DNA of 64,000 bases from Deferribacteres bacterium (GTDB lineage Bacteria > Chrysiogenota > Deferribacteres > Deferribacterales > Geovibrionaceae): contig JAEWZN010000011.1 of NCBI GenBank assembly GCA_023395255.1, positions 1 to 64,000 on the forward strand. Direction: 5' to 3'. The notes beneath the pieces are model-generated. The model had not been told where the DNA came from, did no database searches, and saw only the letters and a list, made by a program, of their open reading frames with translations. The position numbers and the translations under genes were made by a program. Below, piece by piece: positions 18,378 to 26,940 of this stretch (the first letter of the stretch is position 1; each line of letters begins with the position of its first letter).

Positions 18378-19496
18378 TCAGTCCAGTGTCTTTCGGGTTT
18401 TTGCCGCGGTTACAGCAAAAAATACGGCAGCTATAGTGGCAATGGCTGCGGTGTTTACGATGAGCAGGTTTTTAACGTTCCCTGCGAGAAAAAGGGTCTG
18501 GAGATCTGTCACAAAATATCTCGCAGCAAAAAGATACGTAAGCCCCCTTATAACCGCGGGCATGGAATCTATTTCAAAAATAAAGCCGGACAGCATAAAA
18601 GCCGGCAGAAACGCACTGAGAAGAGCTAACTGCGCCGCCACAAACTGGTTTCTCGCCAGTGTGGAAATAAGCAGCCCCTGCCCCAGTGAAGCCAGCAGAA
18701 ACAGAGCGGAAACACCGGAGAGAATAAGAAACGAGCCCCTGAATGGCACACCGTAAAAAAATACGGAAACCAACACGCAGACCGTCATGGAGCCCATCCC
18801 CAGAACAAAATACGGAACCAGCTTGCCGAGAATTATCTCAGCTACTGTCACAGGCTTTGCCATCATAGCCTCCATTGTCCCCCTTTCCCACTCTCTGGCA
18901 ACCACAAGGGAGGTGAGCATGGTTCCTATCAGCGTCATGATAATCGCGATGGAACCGGGCAGGAGGAAATTACGGCTTTTAAGCTCAGGGTTGAACAGAA
19001 AGCGGGGCTCTGAGGCGATGGGCATCTTCATTTCCGCCCCCTCTTCCTCCGCATGCTGCAACAGCCATGCCTGCCATATACCCGCAGTGTAATTATGCAC
19101 AAACGAGGCTGTGTTAGGCTCGCTTCCGTCTGCTATCACCTGAATAACCGCACTTTCAGATTCAAGGGCAGCCTTAATGCTGAAATTCTGCGGAATTATC
19201 ACTATCCCCCTTATTTTCCCTGCCTCAAGTTCAGGCAGAAGCTCCCTTCTGTCATTTGCGGTTCGTACATTCAGAAATTCCGAATTGATAAACGCAGAAG
19301 CCAGCCGCCCTGCATCCGCCCCGCGTCCCTCAAGGGCAAGGCCTATGTTTATCTTTGTACTGTCAAGATTTATACCGTAGCCAAATATAAAAAGCAGAAT
19401 GAGCGGCAAAACAAAAGCGATAAGGATCGAGCTTGGATCCCTGATTATCTGTGAGCTTTCTTTCCGTATGAGAGCGCTTACCCTTCTGAGATTCAT
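18378..19496 (-). CDS. ybhS: ABC-2 type export permease (YbhS-like)
   Basis: A 372-residue paralogue of the following permease. It has an N-terminal helix (ILIAFVLPLILLFIFGYGI), an extracytoplasmic domain to about residue 170 and five C-terminal helices. The family signature TSLVVAREWERGTMEAMMAKPV is present. It probably forms a heterodimer with the YbhR-like protein in the membrane, energised by the tandem ATPase encoded just upstream, whose gene overlaps this one by 4 bp (translational coupling). No frameshift or truncation is seen. The assignment rests on operon order and domain architecture; the exported compound is not known. Confidence 0.88.
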   Translation of the reverse strand: MNLRRVSALIRKESSQIIRDPSSILIAFVLPLILLFIFGYGINLDSTKINIGLALEGRGADAGRLASAFINSEFLNVRTANDRRELLPELEAGKIRGIVIIPQNFSIKAALESESAVIQVIADGSEPNTASFVHNYTAGIWQAWLLQHAEEEGAEMKMPIASEPRFLFNPELKSRNFLLPGSIAIIMTLIGTMLTSLVVAREWERGTMEAMMAKPVTVAEIILGKLVPYFVLGMGSMTVCVLVSVFFYGVPFRGSFLILSGVSALFLLASLGQGLLISTLARNQFVAAQLALLSAFLPAFMLSGFIFEIDSMPAVIRGLTYLFAARYFVTDLQTLFLAGNVKNLLIVNTAAIATIAAVFFAVTAAKTRKTLD

Positions 19497-21196
19497 GACA
19501 TGCTCCTTTCATCGAACCGCTTTATCAGCTCTATAAAGGCATCTTCAAGGGACGGTGACGGCAAAACAGAGGAACATACGGATTCCTTAAGCTGATCCAG
19601 TGTTCCGGAGGCTATGTTCTCCCCCCTGTATATCAGCCCTATGCGGTCGCAGTACTCGGCTTCGTCCATAAAATGTGTGGTGACCATCACGGTAACGCCC
19701 TTTTTCACCATTCCGTTGATATGGTTCCAGAACTCACGCCTTGTCACAGGATCAACGCCTGATGTGGGTTCATCCAGAAACAGGACATCAGGCGAATGCA
19801 TAACAGAACAGGCAAGCGCCAGCCTCTGTTTGAAGCCGAGGGGCAGAGTATCCGCGTTTGCGGAGCGGTAACGGCCGAGTTCGAATATCTCCGTCATTCT
19901 GTCGGCAGCTTTTTCAGCCTCAGCTCCTCCGAGACCGTAAACTCCGGCGAAAAAGCTCAGGTTCTGCCTCACGCTCAGATTACCGTACAGGGAAAACTTC
20001 TGTGCCATGTAGCCGATGCGGGATCTGGCCGCGGAAGTGGCAGTTTTCAAATCAAGCCCCATAACCTTCGCACTGCCGGAAGTGGGCTGAAGCAGACCGC
20101 ACATCATCTTAAAAGTGGTTGACTTGCCCGCTCCGTTCGGGCCGAGGAGGCCGAAGATCTCCCCCCGCTTTATAGTAAAGCTGTTGTCACGCACGGCGGT
20201 AAAATCACCGAAACGCTTGGTTAGATCAAGCGCTTCGATCACTGCACCGCTGTTTTCCGGTTTTTCTGTTATTATTTCCGCCAGCGGGGAATGCCCTCCG
20301 GGGCCGCCGCCAAGCCTGTCTATGAAGCCGTCCTCAAAACAGGGCTCAGTATTTTCAGCCCCCGTCACCGGAACGGATGCCCCTTCCCTGAGCGTAATCC
20401 TTACTCCGCTGCCCTGGATTATTCCGTCTGTCACATCGGCTCTGTTAAGAAGCTCCGTAAGAAGAGCCCGTTTATCCGCATCCGTGCTGCGGACAATGAA
20501 CACGCGCCCCCTCATGTCCGTTAGCAGTTCCGAAGGCCGCCCGGCAAAAAGCATTCTGCCCCCGTTCAGGAGAACCACATTATCACACTTTTCAGCCTCA
20601 TCCAGATAAGCCGTGGACCACACAACCCCCATGCCTCTCTCCAGCAGTTCCTGCACCATCTTCCACAGTTCCCGCCTTGAGATGGGATCAACACCCACGC
20701 TGGGTTCATCCAGCAAAAGAAGCTCCGGTTCGCCGAGAAGGGCACATGCAAGACCGAGCTTCTGCTTCATACCGCCGGAAAGCCTCCCGGCAAGCCTGCC
20801 TGTAAACTCTTTCAGCGCAGTGAACTCAAGGAGTCTGCCGAAGCGCTCCGCCTTTTTTCTTTTGTCCAGCCCGCATAATTCGGCGTACAGATTCAGATTC
20901 TCCTGCACGGTAAGATCTTCATAAAGACCGAACTTTTGGGGCATATACCCTGTAATCTCTCTTATGGCGGGTGCATCAGTTACAGAGTTCAGCCCATTCA
21001 CCGTAACTGTGCCGCTGTCAGCATGCAGAAGGCCGATCAGGTGGCGCATCAGGGTGGTTTTCCCTGCTCCGTCAGGCCCAACCAGCCCCGTCATCCGTCC
21101 TCTGAAAATCTGCATGGAGATATTATCAAGCGCCGGAGGAGAACCGCCGGAAAAACGCTTGGTGAGCCCCTTTACCTCCGCAAGAAGGTTTCCCAT
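19493..21196 (-). CDS. ybhF: Tandem ABC transporter ATPase (YbhF-like)
   Basis: A 567-residue cytoplasmic protein with two complete nucleotide-binding domains. The first has Walker A GPDGAGKT, signature RLSGGMKQKLGLA and Walker B ELLLLDEPSVGVDP. The second starts near residue 315 with Walker A GPNGAGKST, a degenerate signature region (DTLPLGFKQRLALA in place of LSGGQ), and Walker B VLFLDEPTSGVDP. The loss of the canonical SGG in the second half means one ATP site may be non-standard, as is common in such fusions. It would power the two ABC-2 permeases. It lies 2 bp from the membrane-fusion gene and overlaps ybhS by 4 bp. Confidence 0.92.
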   Translation of the reverse strand: MGNLLAEVKGLTKRFSGGSPPALDNISMQIFRGRMTGLVGPDGAGKTTLMRHLIGLLHADSGTVTVNGLNSVTDAPAIREITGYMPQKFGLYEDLTVQENLNLYAELCGLDKRKKAERFGRLLEFTALKEFTGRLAGRLSGGMKQKLGLACALLGEPELLLLDEPSVGVDPISRRELWKMVQELLERGMGVVWSTAYLDEAEKCDNVVLLNGGRMLFAGRPSELLTDMRGRVFIVRSTDADKRALLTELLNRADVTDGIIQGSGVRITLREGASVPVTGAENTEPCFEDGFIDRLGGGPGGHSPLAEIITEKPENSGAVIEALDLTKRFGDFTAVRDNSFTIKRGEIFGLLGPNGAGKSTTFKMMCGLLQPTSGSAKVMGLDLKTATSAARSRIGYMAQKFSLYGNLSVRQNLSFFAGVYGLGGAEAEKAADRMTEIFELGRYRSANADTLPLGFKQRLALACSVMHSPDVLFLDEPTSGVDPVTRREFWNHINGMVKKGVTVMVTTHFMDEAEYCDRIGLIYRGENIASGTLDQLKESVCSSVLPSPSLEDAFIELIKRFDERSMS

Positions 21197-21198
21197 AT

Positions 21199-22179
21199 CT
21201 ATTCCGCAAGCCTGACAGTAACAGGCATGCCCTGACGCAGATGCTTATCCGGGTTATCAACCGCAATACGGAGACGGTACACAAGATCTGTCCTGAGTGA
21301 TGCTGTTTCCACATTTTTGGGAGTAAACTCCGCCTGCGGGGATATGAAACCGACCTGCCCCGTGTAAGGCCTGTCCGGGTTGGTGTCTGTGTATATCACG
21401 GCCTTCTGTCCGGGGTGCACAAGCCCAAGCTGCGGTTCGCTCACATATGTACGCACCCATACAGGGTTATCCAAGGCAAGTGTGTAGACAGCCGCTCCGG
21501 AAGCTATGACTGAGCCTTTTTCACGTACGCGGGTGAGTATCACACCGTCGGAAGGGGAGATTATCTCCGTATCTGCCAGAGAGGTAACGGCCGATTCCGC
21601 TGATGCGGCGGCAGCCTTATACTCCGCCGCTGCCGCTCTTATATCCTCGTCCCTGTACCCTGCCACGGCCAGTTCAAGAGACTTTTTCGCCATGTTCAGT
21701 CTGGCTCTCGCCTCATCCCTCGCAGCCAGTGATTCATCATGCGCCTGCGCGGACACAGCGCCAAGCTTAAAGAGCTCAGCCTGTCTTCTGTATGTCTGTT
21801 CAAGGTTGGCGAGAGTCGCCTCGCGCTCACTCACCTGAGCCCGCGCCTCATCTATCTCCTGCGGGCGCAAACCCTTCGAGAGTTTTGCAAAGTTGGCCTC
21901 TGCCGCCTCAAGGCGCGCCGCTGCCACCGCGAGCTGATCTTCGTAGGGCTTTTTATCCAGAACTGCAAGGAGATCCCCTGCCTTCACCCTGTCCCCTTCC
22001 TCAAACATAAGCTCCGCAACGCGGCCGGAGACCCGGAAACCGAGAGTTACATCCCTTATATCCACATTGCCGTAAAGGGTCAGGCTTCCGCTGCTTTCTT
22101 CATCCTTTCCTGCATAAAAGAAATACAGCGCAGCGGCGGCTCCGAGCATAAGCACCAGTATTATCAGGAGTTTTTTCAT
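21199..22179 (-). CDS. ybhG: HlyD-family membrane fusion protein (YbhG-like)
   Basis: A 326-residue periplasmic adaptor anchored by one N-terminal helix (LLIILVLMLGAAAALYFF). It has a biotinyl-lipoyl-like half (GFRVSGRVAELMFEEGDRVKAGDLLAVLD), a long alanine- and glutamate-rich coiled-coil hairpin (about residues 80-200), the second lipoyl half (TEIISPSDGVILTRVREKGS) and a beta-barrel (PVWVRTYVSEPQLGLVHPGQ). It bridges the inner-membrane exporter to an outer-membrane channel; no TolC-like gene is in the window, so the channel must be encoded elsewhere. The gene overlaps the TetR regulator by one base and precedes the ATPase, fitting the ybhGFSR order. Confidence 0.9.
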   Translation of the reverse strand: MKKLLIILVLMLGAAAALYFFYAGKDEESSGSLTLYGNVDIRDVTLGFRVSGRVAELMFEEGDRVKAGDLLAVLDKKPYEDQLAVAAARLEAAEANFAKLSKGLRPQEIDEARAQVSEREATLANLEQTYRRQAELFKLGAVSAQAHDESLAARDEARARLNMAKKSLELAVAGYRDEDIRAAAAEYKAAAASAESAVTSLADTEIISPSDGVILTRVREKGSVIASGAAVYTLALDNPVWVRTYVSEPQLGLVHPGQKAVIYTDTNPDRPYTGQVGFISPQAEFTPKNVETASLRTDLVYRLRIAVDNPDKHLRQGMPVTVRLAE

Positions 22180-22868
22180 TATTCAGCCTCGCTTATCACA
22201 GCATTCAGTGATGAAACAGCCATAGCGGGGAGCAGTCTGTCCAGCAAGTCCATATGCTCCGCCGTGTAATCAGAAGTGCCCAGTCTGCGGACTGCGGTTT
22301 CCCTTGCGGATAAAAATGCCAGAACACTTCCCACCACCGCATGCGCCCTGAGATGCGCCTCCGCACTGTCGGGCTTTATCCCCGCACCCGCGGCAATCAG
22401 CCTGCTGAAAAGCCCGTGGGCTTCCTTCATCACCGAATCGTAAAGAATATCAAATGCGGGAGTGGGCTTGGCCTGCTCCCGCAGAACTATGAGCGCCCAG
22501 CGTTTCGGCCCGTCCGACCTTATGAACATAGCAGCCAGTCCGCGGACAGCGGTTATAATACATTTTACTGCCGCATCGCGTCCTCCGCCTGATTTCTCGA
22601 ACTCATCCTTTATCCCCGCAGAAAGAGGGGTTATGTATGAGCCGATTCCTTCTGCTATGTGGGAAACCACGGCGCGGTAGAGCCCCTCTTTTCCGCCGAA
22701 GTAATACTGAATGGCGGAGATATTCGCTCCGGCCTTATCGGCTATCATCCTTGTGCCTGTGGCGGTGAAGCCATGCTCACCGAAGAGGTCCATGGCTGCT
22801 TCTATAAGATTCTGCCTTGCCCTGTCCCCTTTGTTTTTTTCATTAACATTATTGCTTCGCATATCCAT
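22179..22868 (-). CDS. cecR: TetR-family repressor (CecR/YbiH-like)
   Basis: A regulator of about 229 residues. The helix-turn-helix is clear: RQNLIEAAMDLFGEHGFTAT, then GTRMIADKAGANISAIQYYFGGKEGLYRAVVSHI. The C-terminal half is the helical ligand domain. It heads the efflux operon and probably represses it. The longest reading begins at 22886 inside the operator-like palindrome at 22880-22897, so the ATG at 22868 or 22862 (MRSNN) is more plausible; neither has a strong ribosome site. The order and coupling match the E. coli cecR-ybhG arrangement, so orthology is likely though not proven. Confidence 0.87.
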   Translation of the reverse strand: MDMRSNNVNEKNKGDRARQNLIEAAMDLFGEHGFTATGTRMIADKAGANISAIQYYFGGKEGLYRAVVSHIAEGIGSYITPLSAGIKDEFEKSGGGRDAAVKCIITAVRGLAAMFIRSDGPKRWALIVLREQAKPTPAFDILYDSVMKEAHGLFSRLIAAGAGIKPDSAEAHLRAHAVVGSVLAFLSARETAVRRLGTSDYTAEHMDLLDRLLPAMAVSSLNAVISEAE

Positions 22869-22879
22869 AATCAAATTAT

Positions 22880-22897
22880 AAATCAATCGATTGATTT
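22880..22897. promoter_or_regulatory. Perfect 18-bp palindrome, probable TetR operator
   Basis: AAATCAATCGATTGATTT is a perfect inverted repeat lying just upstream of the likely start of the TetR gene, where autorepression would act. The size and symmetry are typical of TetR-family operators. Confidence 0.75.
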
Positions 22898-22933
22898 ATT
22901 CAAGGATACCTGTTTTTTTTCTTGCCTTTTATT

Positions 22934-22954
22934 TTGTTACTATTAAAATAACAA
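22934..22954. promoter_or_regulatory. Operator-like dyad upstream of the Rrf2 gene
   Basis: TTGTTACTATTAAAATAACAA is an imperfect 21-bp dyad ending one base before the Rrf2 start codon. The same outer arms (TTGTTAC and TWACAA, 21-bp span) recur at 23389-23409 in front of the next gene. Confidence 0.7.
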
Positions 22955-22955
22955 T

Positions 22956-23372
22956 ATGACTTCAAGAAACACTCAGTTCTCGGTGGCTGTACACATAATG
23001 ACCGGCCTTGGTTTCCACGCGGGGGAATACATATGCTCCTGCAATCTGGCCGAGAGTGTAAATGCCTGCCCCAGCTTTGTCCGCCGCATTATCGCCAAGC
23101 TCTCAAGGGCGGGACTTGTCCGCGCCACCAGAGGCAAGAACGGCTCATGCGCTCTGGCAAAAAAACCGGAAGAAATCACTCTTTTTGATATATACAAAGC
23201 GGTCGAGGCGCCCAAAGCCTTCGCTGTGCACTCTTATCCCGTTCAGGAATCATGCGCTGTAAGCTGCAACATGAAGCCCGCACTGGAAAAGGTGCTGGAC
23301 AAGGCGCAGGAATCCTTTGAAAACACACTTAAAACAACCAGACTCTCCGAGCTTGTCACGCAGGTGAGCTGA
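22956..23372 (+). CDS. Rrf2-family transcriptional regulator
   Basis: A 138-residue winged-helix regulator (TQFSVAVHIMTGLGF, then CPSFVRRIIAKLSRAGLVRATRGKNGSCAL). The C-terminal region has only C100 and C104 (QESCAVSCNMK), not the three-cysteine Fe-S ligand set of IscR or NsrR, so it is closer to YwnA-like thiol or redox sensors. The N-terminus aligns with the family only if translation starts at 22956, yet no Shine-Dalgarno is present and the operator-like dyad abuts the start codon. The mRNA may be leaderless or weakly translated. A matching dyad before the downstream FMN reductase suggests that it controls both genes. Confidence 0.86.
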   Translation: MTSRNTQFSVAVHIMTGLGFHAGEYICSCNLAESVNACPSFVRRIIAKLSRAGLVRATRGKNGSCALAKKPEEITLFDIYKAVEAPKAFAVHSYPVQESCAVSCNMKPALEKVLDKAQESFENTLKTTRLSELVTQVS

Positions 23373-23388
23373 TTTTTTTTGTATATAA

Positions 23389-23409
23389 TTGTTACTTTGA
23401 AAGTTACAA
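23389..23409. promoter_or_regulatory. Operator-like dyad upstream of the FMN reductase gene
   Basis: TTGTTACTTTGAAAGTTACAA is a 21-bp dyad with 9 of 10 arm positions pairing. It matches the arms of the site at 22934-22954 and lies 16 bp before the reductase start, placed to block transcription or translation. Confidence 0.75.
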
Positions 23410-23425
23410 ATAGAAGGAGGAGAAA

Positions 23426-24070
23426 ATGAAAGTTATAGCATTTAACGGAAGCCCCAGAAAGAATTTCAGTACGGCGGTTCTTCTTGAAAAGGCTCTGGAA
23501 GGAGCAAAGGCAGCAGGAGCCGAGACTGAGCTTGTGCATCTGTATGATGTGGATTTCAAAGGCTGTATGAGCTGTTTTGTCTGTAAAGTGAGAAACGGCA
23601 AAACCTACGGCAGATGCGCCCACAGGGACGGTATTCTGCCCTATCTCGAAAAAGCCGCAGAAGCGGATGCGCTGATCATCGGCTCACCGATTTATCTCGG
23701 CAGAACAAGCGGAGAAGCATCAGCCTTTCTTGAGCGTCTTATTTTCCCGTTCATTTCATACGCCGACTACAGGACTCTCGCCCCCAGAAAATCTGCAACT
23801 GCAATGATTTATACCATGAACATCACAGAGCAGGAAAAGAATGACTACGGATATGACTCTCACATTAAGAGAAATGAAAGCTTCATGGAGAGAACATTCG
23901 GCTCATGTGAAAGCCTTTGCAGTTTCAACACGCTACAGGGAACAGAGAAAGACTATGAAAAGTTCGAGCTGCGCGGCACTTTCGGCGAAAAAATCAGATA
24001 CCGCAATGAAAATTTTGATAATGACCTGCAGAAAGCATTTGCTCTCGGCGGAAGACTGGCGGGAAAATAA
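23426..24070 (+). CDS. NAD(P)H-dependent FMN reductase / flavodoxin-fold oxidoreductase
   Basis: A 214-residue protein. It opens with MKVIAFNGSPRKNFSTAVLL, the FMN-phosphate-binding loop of iron-sulfur-flavoprotein and WrbA-like reductases. A cysteine cluster (GCMSCFVCKVRNGKTYGRC) follows at about residues 50-68 and could bind a cluster or act as redox thiols. ADALIIGSPIYLGRTSGEA forms the next flavin-contact loop. These enzymes reduce quinones, flavins or electrophiles. The GGAGGAG ribosome site supports the start. Coupling to an Rrf2 regulator with shared operator sites suggests an inducible redox or thiol-stress response. The exact substrate is unknown. Confidence 0.88.
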   Translation: MKVIAFNGSPRKNFSTAVLLEKALEGAKAAGAETELVHLYDVDFKGCMSCFVCKVRNGKTYGRCAHRDGILPYLEKAAEADALIIGSPIYLGRTSGEASAFLERLIFPFISYADYRTLAPRKSATAMIYTMNITEQEKNDYGYDSHIKRNESFMERTFGSCESLCSFNTLQGTEKDYEKFELRGTFGEKIRYRNENFDNDLQKAFALGGRLAGK

Positions 24071-24080
24071 TGTGAAATAT

Positions 24081-24108
24081 GCACCGGACACCCTGAAATG
24101 TCCGGTGC
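24081..24108. terminator. Bidirectional hairpin terminator
   Basis: GCACCGGACA and TGTCCGGTGC form a perfect 10-bp stem with an 8-nt loop between the convergent FMN reductase and hemerythrin genes. Confidence 0.75.
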
Positions 24109-24114
24109 GCCGTA

Positions 24115-24507
24115 TTACTGCGCGGTAACCTTGTCATAAAGAGGATAAAGCTGAATCTCCTCTCTGTTGATTCGGAGCCTGAGAGTCGATATAATCCTGC
24201 CCAGTTCTTTGGCATATTCAATATTGAGTTCCGCTTTTTCTATGCGGTTCATGAAGCCCAGTATTTCCGCCGTGAGCTTCTGCATCTCCCCCGCAAACTG
24301 CTCACTGACGGCTTTTGCCGCAGGATTATTTTTCAGTGAGGGGTAAAGCCTTGTGTCCTCTTTCTGGAGATGCCCGGCAAGAAGCCTTTTTCCTTCAAGG
24401 AGTTTTTTGCGTCCGGCCTCATTGCCGAGTCCTGTTATCTGAACTTCCTGAAGAAGTTTAAGAAGCTGAAGATGGTCGTTTTTAAGTTCAGTGATTAATG
24501 CGCTCAT
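24115..24507 (-). CDS. Hemerythrin-like (HHE domain) protein
   Basis: A 130-residue helical protein. MSALITELKNDHLQLLKLL carries the first metal-binding histidine, and LLAGHLQKEDTRLYPSLK supplies the His-x3-Glu of the second helix. Later helices (EQFAGEMQKLTAEILGFMNR and INREEIQLYPLYDKV) include a Glu in place of the usual final His-x-x-x-E residue. The fold carries a di-iron centre used for oxygen, NO or iron handling. The start at 24507 follows GGAGGA; the longer frame to 24573 lacks a ribosome site. It may share a redox-stress theme with its neighbour, but no regulatory link is visible. Confidence 0.8.
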   Translation of the reverse strand: MSALITELKNDHLQLLKLLQEVQITGLGNEAGRKKLLEGKRLLAGHLQKEDTRLYPSLKNNPAAKAVSEQFAGEMQKLTAEILGFMNRIEKAELNIEYAKELGRIISTLRLRINREEIQLYPLYDKVTAQ

Positions 24508-24654
24508 GTGTTTCCTCCGTCTGTTTTTTATAAAAATAGTACAAAACAGGGAAATTGTTTTGATCCGTGTCAATAAGACCTTTTTTTTCTGAAATTGTCC
24601 GCTCTGTTTTTTTAGGATATAGTATCTTCACCATATTATCGGGGGAAATTAATA

Positions 24655-25203
24655 ATGTCATACTGCGATGCTATAAAAACCATGAACGCTGAGAAAGCCG
24701 CGCTCCACGGCAATTACCACGATAATCACTACGGGTTTCCGCTGTATGATGATAATGAACTCTTCTGCCGCCTTGTGCTTGAAATAAATCAGGCTGGCTT
24801 AAGCTGGGAAACAATACTTAAAAAAGAGCAGGCATTCAGAAAAGCCTACAACGGCTTTGATGTGAAAACCGTTGCCGCATATACCGAAAAGGACAGGGAA
24901 CGGCTGCTGGCCGATGCGGGGATCATCCGCAACAGGCTGAAAGTTAACGCCGCAGTTGAAAATGCCAAAACTATTCTGATTATTCAGAAAGAGCATGGTT
25001 CATTCAAAAACTGGCTTGATAAGCACCATCCCCTCACAAAGGAGGAGTGGACAAAACTCTTCAAAAAGACTTTTAAATTCACCGGCGGAGAGATAGTAAA
25101 CGAATTTCTTATGAGTACAGGCTACCTGAAAGGCGCCCACGCCGAGCACTGCCCGGTGCAAAAGAAAGTGCTTGAAGCAAAACCAATGTGGGCGGAGAAA
25201 TAG
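24655..25203 (+). CDS. tag: DNA-3-methyladenine glycosylase I
   Basis: Base-excision repair enzyme that removes 3-methyladenine from alkylated DNA. The 182-residue protein shows the Tag landmarks: YHDNHYGFPLYDDNELFCRLVLEINQAGLSWETILKK near the N-terminus, ADAGIIRNRLKVNAAVENA in the middle, and FKFTGGEIVNEFLMSTGYLKGAHAEHCP at the end with the His/Cys zinc-ligand residues. The leading Cys (SYC) is also kept. It is preceded by a GGGGGA ribosome site and has its own terminator, so it is probably monocistronic. Length is close to E. coli Tag (187 aa). Confidence 0.92.
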   Translation: MSYCDAIKTMNAEKAALHGNYHDNHYGFPLYDDNELFCRLVLEINQAGLSWETILKKEQAFRKAYNGFDVKTVAAYTEKDRERLLADAGIIRNRLKVNAAVENAKTILIIQKEHGSFKNWLDKHHPLTKEEWTKLFKKTFKFTGGEIVNEFLMSTGYLKGAHAEHCPVQKKVLEAKPMWAEK

Positions 25204-25235
25204 AAAAAACTGTTCGCGGCAGGGAATAGTTTTTT
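25204..25235 (+). terminator. Terminator of tag
   Basis: AAAAAACTGTTC and GAATAGTTTTTT pair (one G-T) around GCGGCAGG, directly after the tag stop, ending in a run of T. Confidence 0.75.
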
Positions 25236-25397
25236 TGATTCAAAACTATTCTGCCCTTCGACTCTGCCTCCTATAACACACCACCACATAAAATCCTATT
25301 TGAAAAATGCTACCAATAGTGTTAGCATTGCGCAAGTCAACCTTACACGTATCGAGATCACGATCATGTTATGTAAACTTATACATGAGGTTAAGTT

Positions 25398-26718
25398 TTG
25401 ATAAAGAAGAATATTCTGGTAATATTTTTTTAATTGGTTTTATATCAGGGATTCCTACTAATATCTTAGCTTCTGACGAGATTTTTTCAACATACGAAGA
25501 AGCGAAAGAATTTTACCTTTCAAAACCTAAAAATGACGAAGAAAGAACCTTACTGAAAAACAGCTACCCTAAAATATTTAACACTTTCAAAAAATATGCA
25601 GATGCCGGCAACGCTGAGGCAATAGGTTATCTTGGCCAGTTGTATGAGTCGGGGAAAGGCACTGAGCGCGATTTTAACAAAGCCGTTGAGCTTTACAAAC
25701 TTGCAATGAGCAAGGGGGACAACAACGCAAAGTATTATCTGTCATATTTTAATCTGGTAGGAAAGGTATTCCGAAGAATGTTGCCAGAGCTAAAAGAATG
25801 CTTGATGAACTGTTTGCTGACGGATATATGGAGTCGTGTATAAATTTAGGACAATATTATCTGTTCGGACTTGCAAACAAAAAAGATTATGAACAGGCTT
25901 TGTTTTATTTCCGCAAGGGAGTTGAAGCTGATATTCCGGCTTGTTACTACTTTCTTGGCTACATGTATTTTTTAGGTCATGGGGTTGAAACGGATTATAT
26001 TAAGGCTGTGCAGCTAATACTTGAGTCAGAAAAAAAAGGATTCATACTTTTAAAACCCTACCTTGCATATGCATACGCTTATGGCAAAGGGGTTGGTACA
26101 GACTACGAAAAAGCTTGGAAATATTCTGCTGTTATGCATTTACATTTCCCTATTTTTTCAACAAAGTTTCTCCGAGGATATTTAGTTCAAAGTGGATACT
26201 TTTCAGATAATTTTTATAACAAATTCCCTCCCACCGCTTACGGCGCATACGATGCTGCGGCGGCATTTAAGGTTTACTGCGGGTATAACGGCATGGCTAT
26301 GCTGTTATTGAGTGATGAAGACTATAAGTATAAATTCGGACCGCAATTTAAAGGTAAAAAGAAAGATCCTGAAAAAGCTGTTGAGTTTCTGAAAAAGTCA
26401 GCCGGAAGAGAATGTTTAGATGCTGTTATTACATTAGCAGATTTTTATAAAAACGGTACCTATGTTGATTCAAATAAATTTCTGGCATGGTACTATTATT
26501 CCAAAGCAAACCGATTATTATTCCTCAACGATTATGAAGGACACACAGATGACGTTTATCTCTCCCCTGAAGAATATTACGGCAGACCGCACATAATAAA
26601 ATGGCTGAAAAAGGAAGCAGCGGCAGGAAACGAAAAAGCCATAGCAGTCATTAACCTTCTGAAATCACGAAAGAACATTCCCGGAAATTATAACTGGATA
26701 GATGTAGATTCCTATTGA
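25398..26718 (+). pseudogene. SEL1-repeat (TPR-like) exported protein gene with two apparent frameshifts
   Basis: Read as one gene, this encodes a secreted SEL1-repeat protein of about 440 residues. Two single-base changes split it. First, TTG at 25398 opens a signal peptide (IKKNILVIFF, then LIGFISGIPTNILA-SDEIFS), but the T-run near 25415 is one T short. Second, near 25762 the repeat unit should read G-K-G-I-P-K-N-V-A-R-A-K-R-M-L-D-E-L, but an A-run is one A short, so the frame shifts. The two parts otherwise appear as separate frames 25307-25843 and 25798-26718. SEL1 units such as GQLYESGKGTERDFNKAVELY and GYMYFLGHGVETDYIKAVQL are clear. Low GC suggests recent acquisition. Both errors are in homopolymers, so sequencing error is the main alternative to decay or phase variation. 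Confidence 0.78.
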
Positions 26719-26815
26719 AGCGGTAAAGAGGCAGGATGATTGAGTTTCCCGGAATAGCGACATGCCGCTTCAAACAAAGAGAACATCACAATTTGGTGAA
26801 TCCGGCACGGAATAA

Positions 26816-26844
26816 AAAAGCCAGTGGTTAACCCACTGGCTTTT
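26816..26844. terminator. Terminator of tRNA-Val
   Basis: AAAAGCCAGTGG and CCACTGGCTTTT form a perfect 12-bp stem with a 5-nt loop and T-rich ends on both strands, between the SEL1 gene and the tRNA. Confidence 0.8.
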
Positions 26845-26858
26845 CCGGTGATTTTAAA

Positions 26859-26930
26859 TAGGCACGGGCGGTTTCGAACCGCCGACCCTTGCGACGTCAA
26901 CGCAATGCTCTCCCGCTGAGCTACGCGCCT
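26859..26930 (-). tRNA. tRNA-Val(GAC)
   Basis: The minus strand folds into a full cloverleaf of 72 nt. The acceptor stem AGGCGCG pairs with CGTGCCT (one G-U), the D arm is GCTC-AGCGGGA-GAGC, the anticodon arm is TTGCG-TTGACGT-CGCAA, and the T arm is GGCGG-TTCGAAA-CCGCC, with discriminator A. The anticodon GAC reads GUC/GUU valine codons. The 3' CCA is not encoded (TTT follows). Confidence 0.95.
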
Positions 26931-26940
26931 CTAATTAATA

